This document shows, in pieces, positions 8,242 through 17,223 of a DNA stretch of 64,000 bases (position 1 is its first letter; every line of letters starts with the position of its first letter). The position numbers were made by a program, and so were the translations under genes. Under the pieces are notes generated by a model. It searched no databases, was not told the origin of the DNA, and was given only the letters and a program-made list of their open reading frames with translations. Origin of the DNA: Mycolicibacterium sp. P1-18 (GTDB taxonomy: Bacteria > Actinomycetota > Actinomycetes > Mycobacteriales > Mycobacteriaceae); the NCBI RefSeq assembly GCF_008329535.1, contig NZ_NPKR01000011.1, positions 175,233 to 239,232 of the forward strand, written 5' to 3'.

Positions 8242-9323
8242 GGTCGTTCCCCTTCTGTCGGGCGAGCGGTGGCCGCCAACATGGCGTCGACGGTGGGCGA
8301 GGCCACCGACAGCGCGCATCGCAGCCTGGTCCAGTCAAGTGCCGAATGGGACAGCCCGTAGTCTCGCGTGCGTTCGTGCGTGCTGGCGCGCCAGCCGTAC
8401 ACCAACGCGCGCAACAGAAGTCGCGCCGGACCGGTGATCGCCAGCAGTGCCGTGTCGTCGTCCGTCAGCGGGTGCACCTCCCGGTAACCCCGGACGACGT
8501 CGAGCGCTCCGGCCCACGGTCGTCGTGCGTCGGCGCCGATCTGGTTGGCCACCGCCACGCTGAGTTCGAAGATGGTGGGGCTTCGCACCACGTCGCCGAA
8601 GTCGATGATCCCCGTGACGAACTCCTCAGACGCCGGATCGACGACGACGTTGAACGGGCTGAAGTCACCGTGGATCATCTGGGTGTCCAAGTCGGCGATC
8701 CGGGGAGCGACGACCGCGTCGAACCGGTCGAAGATCCACGTCGCCATCGTCACGTCGTCGCGATCGGCGACCCACTCGAGCAGCGGCCGTAGATGCGGGA
8801 AGTTCTTGAGATCCCAGATCAACAGCCGCGAATCCTCGGGATGCCCGAAACCGTTCAGCGCTCGATCCAAGCGGGCCAGCATCGCTCCCACGGCGGCGAA
8901 CTGAGCGGGCGTCGGCGTCGCCGTGGCGAGTAGACCGCCCTCGAGGTAGCTCATCACACGCAGGATGCGGCGCTCACCTCGCGAGTCCACGACGAAGGTC
9001 TCCACCTGACCGTCCACTCCGCGAATCAACCGCTGGGTGGGTATCGGCTCGGCGGAGTTCTCCAGGTGCTGCATCACGGCCGACTGCAAGTTGACGATCT
9101 GCGCGCTCTCCGAGGCCGGTGCGATCTTGACGAGGAACCGTCCGTCGACGGTGGCCAGCCGGAAGGTGTCGTCCTTTTCGGTGGGAATCCGGTGCAGCGA
9201 GCCCGACAGGCCGTAGTGGCGTCGGATCTCGGCGTCGACCTGCTGCTCGGGGAACACGTGGCCGCCGGAGTCGAGGGCGCTCTCCTGGGCGATCTGCGCA
9301 AGGATGCCGGGACCGGTGATCAT
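8238..9323 (-). CDS. APH-fold kinase (hydroxylysine/ethanolamine kinase-like)
   Basis: This 361-residue protein has an aminoglycoside-phosphotransferase/choline-kinase fold. The catalytic loop is HGDFSPFNV and the metal-binding motif is IDFGD. The bacterial relatives with a class III PLP enzyme directly behind them resemble the vertebrate hydroxylysine kinase (HYKK/AGPHD1) and phospho-lyase pair. The likely role is to phosphorylate the hydroxyl group of an amino alcohol so that the next enzyme can eliminate phosphate. It is the first gene of the minus operon and is divergent from the GntR regulator. ATG 9323 has a G-rich ribosome site about nine bases upstream; ATG 9350 is an alternative. The phosphoryl acceptor is inferred from neighbours, not from residues. 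Confidence 0.78.
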   Translation of the reverse strand: MITGPGILAQIAQESALDSGGHVFPEQQVDAEIRRHYGLSGSLHRIPTEKDDTFRLATVDGRFLVKIAPASESAQIVNLQSAVMQHLENSAEPIPTQRLIRGVDGQVETFVVDSRGERRILRVMSYLEGGLLATATPTPAQFAAVGAMLARLDRALNGFGHPEDSRLLIWDLKNFPHLRPLLEWVADRDDVTMATWIFDRFDAVVAPRIADLDTQMIHGDFSPFNVVVDPASEEFVTGIIDFGDVVRSPTIFELSVAVANQIGADARRPWAGALDVVRGYREVHPLTDDDTALLAITGPARLLLRALVYGWRASTHERTRDYGLSHSALDWTRLRCALSVASPTVDAMLAATARPTEGERP

Positions 9324-9448
9324 GGCGTCGGTTCCCCCCGTGTGAAGCATGGCTGCACGGCGAGAGAGCCGTCGGCGGCGTCCGGCATCCGGGATCCGAT
9401 TCCTTTGCGTCGAGGGGACACGCCGACCGCGATCGGCCGGAGTCGCAT

Positions 9449-9467
9449 AACTGTAGAACATTAGGAC
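9449..9467. promoter_or_regulatory. Candidate GntR operator, copy 1
   Basis: AACTGTAGAACATTAGGAC matches 15 of 19 bases of the site upstream of the aldehyde dehydrogenase gene at 10315-10333. It lies between the divergent kinase operon and the GntR gene, where it could control either. Inference from repeated sequence only. Confidence 0.5.
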
Positions 9468-9513
9468 AGCTCCGTCTACATGCCTTGCCTCATAGCACGT
9501 CTTCCCGCGATCG

Positions 9514-9527
9514 GTGTTGAACAGTTG
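9514..9527. promoter_or_regulatory. Candidate GntR operator, copy 2
   Basis: GTGTTGAACAGTTG is the exact reverse complement of 14 bases at 10314-10327 upstream of the plus-strand aldehyde dehydrogenase. It ends 12 bases before the GntR start codon, a good position for autorepression. Confidence 0.6.
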
Positions 9528-9539
9528 TACGCTGGCCAC

Positions 9540-10217
9540 ATGTCTGTGGCAGATCGCATCCAAATCGTCGGGCGCAGCAGCGCGCAGCAGATCGCCGACG
9601 GGCTGATGGACATGATCCTCGAAGGCGAACTGAAGCCGGGCGAGCGCATCCGGGAGCTGGTGATCGCCGACCAACTCGGCATCTCGCGCAACACGGTGCG
9701 TGAGGCCGTGCGACTTCTTCAGGGGACGGGCCTGGTGCGGTACGTCTTCAACCGTGGCCTGGCGGTCTGGGACCCCTCCGACGACGAGGTCCTCGACATC
9801 TACCGCGCGCGACTCCACCTGGAGACGGCTGCCGCGGCGTCGGTGGGCTACGACACCGACCTGGCGCCACTCAATGCGGCGATGGACGCCCTCAAGGTGG
9901 CGATGAAGACCGAGGATCCGCGCACGATCGTGGAGAAGGACCTCGACATCCATCGCGCCATCGTGGGATTGATGAACAGTCCGCGACTGAACAAGTTCTA
10001 CGACGACCTGCTCGGCGACCTCCGCTACTTCCTGTTGATCCTGTCCCTGGACCACCACGAATACGAGAGCGGCTCGACGCTCGAAGAGGAACACCAGCGG
10101 ATCGTCACGGCCTTCGCGTCGCGGGATCCTGAAGTGGCGCGCACCACGATCGCCGACATCATCACCGAGAACCGCGACGAGGTGCGCAAGATCCTCGCCA
10201 TCCGCAGCGCCGGCTGA
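9540..10217 (+). CDS. GntR/FadR-family transcriptional regulator
   Basis: This 225-residue protein starts at ATG 9540. Residues about 12-75 form the winged helix of the GntR family, including LKPGERIRE, LGISRNTVREAVRLL and a wing ending in NRGLAVW. Residues about 85-220 form an all-helical FCD effector domain with the metal-ligand-type residues D...R and EEHQRI...A. Regulators of this type usually repress catabolic operons until a carboxylic-acid or amine pathway intermediate binds. It lies between the kinase/phospho-lyase operon (minus) and the aldehyde dehydrogenase operon (plus). Shared motifs in both promoters make it the likely regulator of both. An upstream in-frame ATG at 9480 is unlikely because it would place the operators inside the gene. 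Confidence 0.88.
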   Translation: MSVADRIQIVGRSSAQQIADGLMDMILEGELKPGERIRELVIADQLGISRNTVREAVRLLQGTGLVRYVFNRGLAVWDPSDDEVLDIYRARLHLETAAAASVGYDTDLAPLNAAMDALKVAMKTEDPRTIVEKDLDIHRAIVGLMNSPRLNKFYDDLLGDLRYFLLILSLDHHEYESGSTLEEEHQRIVTAFASRDPEVARTTIADIITENRDEVRKILAIRSAG

Positions 10218-10302
10218 CCCACTCGGCGCGGGAACCCCGCGTCAGGGTCCGGGTGGATCGGATTCGCCGGTCGCCTTGCGCACTCGTTTCCCCTGTGCTT
10301 AA

Positions 10303-10333
10303 GTCCAACATGTCAACTGTTCAACACTTGGAC
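10303..10333. promoter_or_regulatory. Candidate GntR operator, copy 3, upstream of aldehyde dehydrogenase
   Basis: GTCCAA at 10303-10308 and TTGGAC at 10328-10333 are inverted repeats. They flank CAACTGTTCAACAC (10314-10327), which is repeated in inverse orientation upstream of the GntR gene. The block ends 47 bases before the ATG of the aldehyde dehydrogenase, where it would overlap a promoter. Confidence 0.6.
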
Positions 10334-10380
10334 ACGAACGGCCGCTCCCGGGTCGTCGGCAACAGTTCGGAGAACCTCAC

Positions 10381-11814
10381 ATGGCAGACGGCCATCTCAT
10401 GTACATCGCAGGCGAGCACGCCGCCGCCGCCACTGGCGCGACCGAAGCGGTCGTCAATCCCGCCACCAACGAGCAGATCGCGACCGTTCCCCTCGGCGAC
10501 GCAACCGACGTGGATCGCGCCGTCGCCGCGGCCGAGACGGCGTTCGAGGACTGGGCGGCCACCACCCCTGGCAAGCGCGCCGAACTCCTGCTGAAGCTTG
10601 CCGACCGGCTGGAGGCCCACGCCGAAGAGTTCGCGCAGCTGGAATCGAAGAACGTCGGCAAGCCCATCGCGGTCGCCCGCGACGAGGTGCCCTTCGCCGT
10701 GGACAACATGCGCTTCTTCGCCGGCGCCGCACGCGTTCTCGAGGGCCGTGCCGCCGGCGAGTACTCCCCCACCCACACCAGCATCATCCGCCGAGATCCG
10801 CTCGGCGTCGTCGGCAGCGTCGCGCCGTGGAACTTCCCCCTCGTCATGGCGGTCTGGAAGATCTGCCCGGCGCTGGTCACCGGAAACACGCTGGTGCTCA
10901 AGCCCAGTGAGCAGACCCCGCTCAGCACGCTGCGGTTGGCCGACCTCGCGGCGGACCTGTTTCCGCCCGGTGTGTTCAACGTCGTCACCGGCCACGGCGA
11001 CACCGTCGGCGCGGCACTGACGTCCCACCCCCGGGTACGGATGAGTTCGCTGACCGGCGACACGAACACCGGCAAGGTCGTCGCCCGCGCCGGCGCCGAC
11101 AACCTCAAGCGTCTGCATCTCGAATTGGGCGGCAAGGCACCGGTCTTGGTGTTCGACGATTGCGACGCCGAACTGGCGATCACCAAGATCTGCGAAGGCG
11201 GCTACGGAAACTCCGGTCAAGATTGCATGGCCGCCTCACGCGTGTACGTCGCCGACGGGATCTACGACGACTTCGTCACCGAACTCACCCGTGCCGTGTC
11301 CAAGGTGGCGATGGGCGATCCCCAACTGGAGTCCACCGAAATGGGCCCGGTGATCTCCGAGCGCCAGCGTGACCGCGTCGCCGGGTTCGTCGACCGGGCG
11401 GTGGCCACCGGACCAGCCGCACTCGCCGTCGGAGGGCCCGGCAGCGGACCAGGCTTCTGGTACAAGCCGTCACTGGTCGTCGACGCCGCCCAAGACTCTG
11501 AGATAGTGCAGAAGGAAGTCTTCGGCCCGGTGGTCACCACCACGCGATTCACCGACGAGGCCCAAGCCTTCGCGTTCGCCAACGACGTCGAATACGGCTT
11601 GGCGGCTTCGGTGTTCACCAAGGACGTCGGCCGCGCGATGCGCGCGGCCCGCAAGCTCCAATTCGGCACGGTGTGGATCAACGACCACCTGCCGATCGTG
11701 TCGGAGATGCCGCACGGCGGCTTCAAGCAGTCCGGCCATGGCAACGACATGTCGATCTACTCCGTCGAGGAGTACACCGAGATCAAGCACATCATGATCA
11801 ATCTCGAGTCCTGA
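10381..11814 (+). CDS. Aldehyde dehydrogenase, gamma-aminobutyraldehyde dehydrogenase type
   Basis: This 477-residue ALDH has general base Glu248 in LELGGKAP and catalytic Cys282 in GQDCMAAS. It resembles E. coli PatD/YdcW over its whole length, including the AGEY..HTS.IRRDPLGVV stretch and the SEMPHGG..SG.G.DMS...EDYT-like C-terminus. PatD oxidises 4-aminobutyraldehyde, from putrescine, to GABA with NAD. Here the substrate may instead be an amino-aldehyde produced by the divergent kinase/phospho-lyase pair. The ATG has a GGAG site about 11 bases upstream. It is the first gene of a plus-strand operon that continues to the permease at 15438, and an operator-like repeat precedes it. Confidence 0.85.
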   Translation: MADGHLMYIAGEHAAAATGATEAVVNPATNEQIATVPLGDATDVDRAVAAAETAFEDWAATTPGKRAELLLKLADRLEAHAEEFAQLESKNVGKPIAVARDEVPFAVDNMRFFAGAARVLEGRAAGEYSPTHTSIIRRDPLGVVGSVAPWNFPLVMAVWKICPALVTGNTLVLKPSEQTPLSTLRLADLAADLFPPGVFNVVTGHGDTVGAALTSHPRVRMSSLTGDTNTGKVVARAGADNLKRLHLELGGKAPVLVFDDCDAELAITKICEGGYGNSGQDCMAASRVYVADGIYDDFVTELTRAVSKVAMGDPQLESTEMGPVISERQRDRVAGFVDRAVATGPAALAVGGPGSGPGFWYKPSLVVDAAQDSEIVQKEVFGPVVTTTRFTDEAQAFAFANDVEYGLAASVFTKDVGRAMRAARKLQFGTVWINDHLPIVSEMPHGGFKQSGHGNDMSIYSVEEYTEIKHIMINLES

Positions 11815-11853
11815 TCACACCATGCCTCTGACAACCTCCTTGGAGTCTCCACG

Positions 11854-12198
11854 ATGACGTCCACCAGCCGGCCCGTAGTGGCGGTCAACCTGTTCTCGAT
11901 GTTGCCCGGCGTCGACCCGGCCGACTTCGAAGCCTTCTCCACCGAGGTCGACCGGCCGACGTGCCTGTCCCACCGCGACGTGGTTCGGCGATTCGACGCC
12001 TTTCGAGTCACCACCGCGCCGGACGGAGCCCCCGCCGACATCCTGGAGGTCATGGAGGTCACCGACTGGGCGGCATGGGAACGGCTACGCGACACCCATC
12101 CCACGATGAAGCCGGTCACCGAGGGCTTCGACCAACTCGTCGACCCGGCCACCGTTCGTACCTACTTCACCCACCTCATCCCCGGAGGACTCCAATGA
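11854..12198 (+). CDS. RedY/HapK-like dimeric alpha-beta barrel protein
   Basis: This 114-residue protein has the pattern of small ferredoxin-fold dimers of the RedY/HapK type: an N-terminal VNLFSMLPGVDPADFEAF strand-helix, a middle ILEVMEVTDWAAWERL unit and a final TYFTHLIPGG strand. Members accompany oxidoreductases in biosynthetic and catabolic clusters; their chemistry is often unknown. The stop overlaps the ATG of the next gene (ATGA), so the two are co-translated and probably work together. No catalytic residues can be assigned. Confidence 0.6.
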   Translation: MTSTSRPVVAVNLFSMLPGVDPADFEAFSTEVDRPTCLSHRDVVRRFDAFRVTTAPDGAPADILEVMEVTDWAAWERLRDTHPTMKPVTEGFDQLVDPATVRTYFTHLIPGGLQ

Positions 12199-13931
12199 CC
12201 AACCCCACCAACACCTATGACGCGATCGTCATCGGAGCTGGACACAACGGTCTCATCACCGCCGGCTATCTCGCCCGCGCGGGCAAGAAGGTGCTCGTCG
12301 TGGAAGCCCGTGACGTCGTGGGCGGCGCGTGCACCAGCGAGGAGTTGATTGCCGGCGCCACCTGGTCGTCGTGTGCCTTCATCGCCAGCCTCTTGCGACC
12401 GGAGATCATCGCCGACCTCGAACTCGAACGGTACGGCCTGGAGATGTACCAGACCGAGGCCAACGAGGTCAGCATCTTCCCCGACGGCAGTCACCTGTTC
12501 GTGTGGAAGGACATGGACAAGACGCTGAAGGAGATCGAGAAGTTCTCCAAGAGTGACGCCGGCGCCTTCCTCGACTTCGGCCTGCGCGTCAAGAAGTTCG
12601 CCTCCATCCTGACGCCGTTCCTGCTGTCCCCGGCGCCCAGCCGGTCACAGGTGTTGGCCGCGTTCGAGGCGGCCGGCGCCGAGGACCTCTTCAACGAGAT
12701 GGTGCTGCTGTCCACCAAGGACCTGCTCGACCGGTACTTCGAGAACGAACACATCAAGGGTCTGTTCACCTTCTTCGGGATGATCTCGGTCTGGGGCGGG
12801 CCGTCCACGCCGGGTACCGGATACGTGTACGGACACCACTCCGTGGGCGAGTTCAAGGGCACGCTCGGGCAGTGGGGCTTCGTCAAGGGCGGCATGGGTA
12901 GCATCACCCAGGCGATGGCCCGCAGCGCCGAGGCTCACGGCGCACAGATCCGGCTGAACTCGCCGGTCGAGCAGGTCGTGGTCGACCGGGGGCGGGCGTC
13001 CGGCGTGAAACTCGCCAGCGGCGAGGTCATCTCGGCGCGCACGGTGATCTCCAACGCCGACCCGCAGCGCTCGATGCTGAAACTGCTGCCGGCGGGCACC
13101 GTCGACGCCAAGCTGACGGCCAAGCTCGAGGACTACGACGCCCGCGGCTCGATGGCCCGCATTCACCTGCTGATCGACGAACTGCCCGACTACGTCGGCT
13201 TCCCCGCCGGTGAATTCGGTCCGCAGCACCAGGCCCAAGCCATCATGGGTGCGTCCATCGAGAACTTCGAGCGGGCGTGGGAGGCGGAACGACGCGGCGA
13301 GATCCCCGACGACTTCGTCATCGAGGCCGTCATCCAGTCCACGCACGACTCCTCGCTGGCGCCTCCTGGCAAGCACACCATGACCCTTGGCGTGCAGCAG
13401 CTTCCGTTCGAGCTGGCCGGCACCGACTGGGACACCATCCGCGACGAGTGGGCCGACCGCGTGCTCGAAGTGCTGTTCCGCTACGCCCCAAATTTGCGCG
13501 GGCACATCCTCGAGCGGGTCATCATCACCCCGAAGGACCTCGAGCGCGACTACGGCTTGACGGGCGGCAACATCTTCCACGGCGCCATGTTCTTCGACCA
13601 GCTCTTCAACAACCGGCCCACTCCGGAGTTGGCGGACTACCGCACCACCGTCGACGATTACTACCTCTGCGGCTCTGGCACGCACCCCGGCGGAGGGGTG
13701 ATGGGAGCCAACGGCCACAACGCCGCGAAGGTCGTCATCGCCGACCTCAACGGCACCGCTGCACCCACCGCTGCGCGCGTCGGCCCCGGACCCAGGGCCG
13801 GTGTCGTGGACCGGGCGATGGAAACGGTGATGGGCAGCAAGACCGGCAAGAAGCTCGGCTACACCGTCGCGACCAGCCCGGCGCTGCGCAAGGTCGTCAA
13901 GTTCGCCGCCCGCAGCAAAACCTCCCGCTGA
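12195..13931 (+). CDS. PYROXD2/phytoene-desaturase-like FAD oxidoreductase
   Basis: This 578-residue flavoprotein has the dinucleotide motif VIGAGHNGL near residue 12, the second FAD contact VVEARDVVGGAC at about 35, and the C-terminal FAD motif HPGGGVMGANGHNAAK. It belongs to the phytoene dehydrogenase-like amine-oxidase superfamily, close to PYROXD2-type proteins. These use FAD to dehydrogenate small or lipid substrates, mostly uncharacterised. No carotenoid genes are nearby, so a catabolic role in the amine pathway is more likely. ATG 12195 follows GGAGG closely. An added C-terminal tail of about 50 residues, rich in Lys and Ala, lies beyond the core fold. Confidence 0.78.
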   Translation: MTNPTNTYDAIVIGAGHNGLITAGYLARAGKKVLVVEARDVVGGACTSEELIAGATWSSCAFIASLLRPEIIADLELERYGLEMYQTEANEVSIFPDGSHLFVWKDMDKTLKEIEKFSKSDAGAFLDFGLRVKKFASILTPFLLSPAPSRSQVLAAFEAAGAEDLFNEMVLLSTKDLLDRYFENEHIKGLFTFFGMISVWGGPSTPGTGYVYGHHSVGEFKGTLGQWGFVKGGMGSITQAMARSAEAHGAQIRLNSPVEQVVVDRGRASGVKLASGEVISARTVISNADPQRSMLKLLPAGTVDAKLTAKLEDYDARGSMARIHLLIDELPDYVGFPAGEFGPQHQAQAIMGASIENFERAWEAERRGEIPDDFVIEAVIQSTHDSSLAPPGKHTMTLGVQQLPFELAGTDWDTIRDEWADRVLEVLFRYAPNLRGHILERVIITPKDLERDYGLTGGNIFHGAMFFDQLFNNRPTPELADYRTTVDDYYLCGSGTHPGGGVMGANGHNAAKVVIADLNGTAAPTAARVGPGPRAGVVDRAMETVMGSKTGKKLGYTVATSPALRKVVKFAARSKTSR

Positions 13932-13953
13932 CCCCTACCGCAAAGGACCCGCC

Positions 13954-15438
13954 ATGCTTCATCAGGATGACCCCCAGTCGCTGGCACCCGCCAAGGACTC
14001 ACCGGACGGGCCGACGGGATTGGCGCGCAACCAGATCGGTGTGCTCGGCATCGTCTTCTTCGTCGTCGCCGCCGCGGCGCCGCTGACCGTGGTGGTGGCG
14101 CTCTTTCCGGTGATCATCGGATCGGGCAACGGAATCGGCATCGCCGGCGCCTTCGTGCTGGTGGCCGTGGTGTTGACCATCTTCGCCGTCGGCTACGTGG
14201 CGATGAGCAAGCACATCACCAACGCCGGCGCCTTCTACGCCTTCATCACCCGGGGCCTGGGCCGACCACTCGGGCTCGGGTCGGCGTCCTTGGCGATCTT
14301 CGCCTACAACGCGATCCAACTCGGCGTCATCGGCGGGTTCGGCTATTACGCAGCCGAATTCGTCTCCCGACACACCGGCACCAACGTACCGTGGTGGGTG
14401 TTCTCCTTCGTGGCCATGGGAGCGTCGCTGTTCCTCGGCGTCCGGCAGATCCACGCCGGCGCCCGGGTGCTGGCGGTGCTCCTGACCCTGGAGACGGCGA
14501 TCATCCTGATCCTCAACGTCGGCATCCTGGTCAACTCGCCGACGCCGATCAGCGACTACTCCTTCGAGCCGTTCGCGCCGTCGGCGGTGTTCGCCGGCGC
14601 CATCGGCGTCGCGCTGATGTTCGCGCATGCGTCCTTCATCGGCTTCGAGGGCACCGCGATCTACGGCGAAGAAGCCAAGGATCCCAAACGCACCGTGCCG
14701 CGGGCCACGTATGCGTCGGTCGTCTTCATGGGCGTCTTCTACGCCGTCACCGCCTTCCTCATCGTCAACGCGGTCGGCGTCGGCAACATCGCCGGCCTCG
14801 CGGCAACCGAGGGCGGCAACCTGGTCTTCGCGGTCAGTGACGGAGTGCTCGGCCGGGTGGGAACGGAGGCGTTCCAGTTGTTGGTCATCACCAGCCTCTT
14901 CGCGGCCATCCTGACCTTCCACAACAACGTCGCCCGATACCTGTACTCCCTTGGCCGCCAAGGCGTCATCTGGTCACGTCTGGGTACCACCCACCCGACC
15001 CGCCAGTCCCCCGCGATCGCCTGCTACGTCCAGATCGGCATGGTCGCCGTAGTGGTCGCCATCTTCGCCATCTTTGGGCTGGACCCGTACACCACGCTGT
15101 TCACCTGGTGGACCGGTGTCGGTGCCGCGGGAATCATCTTGCTGCAGACCATCGCAAGCATCGCCATCTTCGTCTTCTTCCGCCGTTCCAAGGTCGACAA
15201 GCGACCCTGGAACACCTTCATCGCGCCACTTCTGGGCATCGCGGGCCTGATGCCGTTCCTCTGGTACGCGGTGACGGGGATGGACGTGCTGCTTGGTGGC
15301 GGCGGCTGGCTGCAATTCACCTTCACCGCAATGTTGTTCGCCTCACTCGCGATCGGCGTCATCGGCGCGTACGTCATCAAGGCCCGCTCTCCTCAGCGCT
15401 ACGAGCAACTCAACTCGACGCTGGGCGACCGCGTCTAG
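13954..15438 (+). CDS. APC-family amino acid/amine permease
   Basis: This 494-residue integral membrane protein has about 12 hydrophobic helices. The APC signature region begins at GVLGIVFFVVAAAAPLTV, and a conserved FEGTAIYGEEAKDPKRTVPRA loop lies between helices 6 and 7. Members import amino acids or amines with protons. It closes the operon that begins with the aminobutyraldehyde-type dehydrogenase, so it probably imports the starting compound or a relative. ATG 13954 has an AAAGGA site. Its TAG stop shares bases with the stop of the convergent GNAT gene in the palindrome CTAG at 15435-15438. Confidence 0.85.
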   Translation: MLHQDDPQSLAPAKDSPDGPTGLARNQIGVLGIVFFVVAAAAPLTVVVALFPVIIGSGNGIGIAGAFVLVAVVLTIFAVGYVAMSKHITNAGAFYAFITRGLGRPLGLGSASLAIFAYNAIQLGVIGGFGYYAAEFVSRHTGTNVPWWVFSFVAMGASLFLGVRQIHAGARVLAVLLTLETAIILILNVGILVNSPTPISDYSFEPFAPSAVFAGAIGVALMFAHASFIGFEGTAIYGEEAKDPKRTVPRATYASVVFMGVFYAVTAFLIVNAVGVGNIAGLAATEGGNLVFAVSDGVLGRVGTEAFQLLVITSLFAAILTFHNNVARYLYSLGRQGVIWSRLGTTHPTRQSPAIACYVQIGMVAVVVAIFAIFGLDPYTTLFTWWTGVGAAGIILLQTIASIAIFVFFRRSKVDKRPWNTFIAPLLGIAGLMPFLWYAVTGMDVLLGGGGWLQFTFTAMLFASLAIGVIGAYVIKARSPQRYEQLNSTLGDRV

Positions 15439-15998
15439 ACGGGGTCGCTCCGACCGTCCGCGTCCGCCAACGGCTTCTGGTACACCACGAAGTCACACGG
15501 CGTGGCCAGCAGTGGTGCCAGGTGGGGGTAGGACTCCTCGATCAAGCCGGCCCTCACCACGACGTAGCCCAACCGCCGGTACCACTGCGCGAGGAACTCC
15601 TTCGACGGATGCGTCCAGTCCCGGGGCTGGAGCAACTCCAACTGCATCGTGCGTCGCCCGCTCGCGACGGAGTCTCGCTCGGCGAAGTCGACCATCCGAC
15701 GCCCGATTCCGGTGTTGCGATGGGCGGGCGTCGCGGCGAGCATGCCGAACTCCGAGGTCTCGTCGTCGAGCCGTTGGACGCGAACGCATCCCACGACCTG
15801 TCCGGCGCTGGTGGCTACCAGAAGTTGGCCGGCTTCGAGGAAGGACTGCACCTCCTCCGTCGTGGTGCGCGCGGCCCCGTCGATCCACAGTCCCTGCTCG
15901 GCAACGGCATACACGTCGTTGACGAGCTCGGTGACGGTGCGGACCACGTCGGCGTCGGCCGCCGCGGCGGGCGACGACCTGGTGATGACCAACCTCAT
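15435..15998 (-). CDS. GNAT-family N-acetyltransferase
   Basis: This 187-residue protein shows the acetyl-CoA binding motif A in RNTGIGRRMVDFAE (about 93-106) and a preceding beta-strand, EFGMLAATPAHR. The C-terminal part (WYRRLGYVVV) matches motif B. GNAT enzymes move acetyl from acetyl-CoA to an amine; the acceptor is unknown. It is convergent with the permease and their stop codons overlap by three bases. No operon partner is evident. Confidence 0.8.
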   Translation of the reverse strand: MRLVITRSSPAAAADADVVRTVTELVNDVYAVAEQGLWIDGAARTTTEEVQSFLEAGQLLVATSAGQVVGCVRVQRLDDETSEFGMLAATPAHRNTGIGRRMVDFAERDSVASGRRTMQLELLQPRDWTHPSKEFLAQWYRRLGYVVVRAGLIEESYPHLAPLLATPCDFVVYQKPLADADGRSDPV

Positions 15999-16148
15999 GA
16001 CAGCCCGAGGTAGAGCGCGGTGCAGGTCTCGAGTTCCATGGTCGATCCTTCTGTCGTCGGGCGGCAGATCGCAGTCCCCCGGGTGGCAACGACGCCGAAC
16101 CGAGGAGCATTCCGGCGGAGCCGATTGGACTGCGGTAGGGCGACGGGC

Positions 16149-17000
16149 TCAATCCCCCACGGCAACCGATTCCGCCACCGCACGCTGGTCCTCCAGTGCG
16201 GTCAGACGTTCGGTCATCGCCACGCGGACGGCGTCGTAGGAATCACCGCCGAGGGTGAGGCGCACCGGCGGATCGGATTGCCGGGTGGTCTGATAGACGA
16301 TGGCGGCGATCTTGTCCGGGTCGCCAGTCAGTGCGTTCGGGTCCATTTCCCGCAGTTGACGTCGGACCTGATCCACCGGGGTGCCGCGATAGGCGTCCAA
16401 CTCGGGTGCGAACGTCAAGGCATCCTTGAATCCCGTTCGCGTACCCCCCGGTTCGATCACCGTGAGGTGCACACCGAACCCGGACACTTCCCGGTTGACG
16501 CTTTCGCTGAAACCCTCCAAGCCCCACTTTGCGGCGTGGTAGGAGCTGTGCGTGGGAACCGCCACCTGACCGCCCATGCTGGAGATCTGGATGATCCTGC
16601 CGCCGCCCTGCTCCCGCATCGGCCTGACGAAGGCCCGTGTGATGAGTAGTGGCGCCGTCAGCATCACGTCGAGTTGTTCGCGGATCTGCTGCACGCTCTG
16701 CTCCTCGGTGGCACCGACGACGGCGAAGCCGGCGTTGTTCACCACCACGTCCACCGGATCCGCGGCGATCACCCGACCGACCACGTCGTCGACGTCGTCG
16801 AGTCGGGTGAGGTCGAGCACCTCCTCGGTCACGCGGTCGCCGAACTCCTCGGCCAGGTCACCGAGCGCGCCGGCACGACGCACCGTCGCGGTGACGCGAT
16901 CCCCCTGCCGCAAGGCATGTTCGACGATGCGGCGACCCAAGCCACCGGATCCTCCCGTGACGAACCAGTGGCGGACTTCCTTGTCGGCGACCTTCGGCAC
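16149..17000 (-). CDS. Short-chain dehydrogenase/reductase
   Basis: This 283-residue classical SDR has the cofactor loop TGGSGGLG near the N-terminus, the NNAG motif and the catalytic ISS...YHAAK set. The layout (EQSVQQIREQLDVMLTAP, EPGGTRTGF) resembles the large group of oxidoreductases that accept NADP and small ketones or steroids. GTG 17000 is chosen because AGGGAGA lies seven bases upstream; an in-frame ATG at 17054 would add 18 arginine-rich residues. The plus-strand SDR at 21796 has a similar build. The substrate is unknown. Confidence 0.82.
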   Translation of the reverse strand: MPKVADKEVRHWFVTGGSGGLGRRIVEHALRQGDRVTATVRRAGALGDLAEEFGDRVTEEVLDLTRLDDVDDVVGRVIAADPVDVVVNNAGFAVVGATEEQSVQQIREQLDVMLTAPLLITRAFVRPMREQGGGRIIQISSMGGQVAVPTHSSYHAAKWGLEGFSESVNREVSGFGVHLTVIEPGGTRTGFKDALTFAPELDAYRGTPVDQVRRQLREMDPNALTGDPDKIAAIVYQTTRQSDPPVRLTLGGDSYDAVRVAMTERLTALEDQRAVAESVAVGD

Positions 17001-17223
17001 GAACGTCTCCCTGCGGTTGGCGAGTACCCGTCGTCTGACGGGCTCTCCAGACATTGAACCCGACGCGATCGACGGCGTGCCAGCCGCGACCTAACCATGC
17101 AGAAACCGTATGGGGCGGATGCAGAACCCTCATCGCAGGTATGGATCATCTCGGCTGCCCGGGCGTTTGACTGGATGGGCGACGTCGCGTCGTCAGATCC
17201 GACCACGAGTCCTAGGAGTTCCC

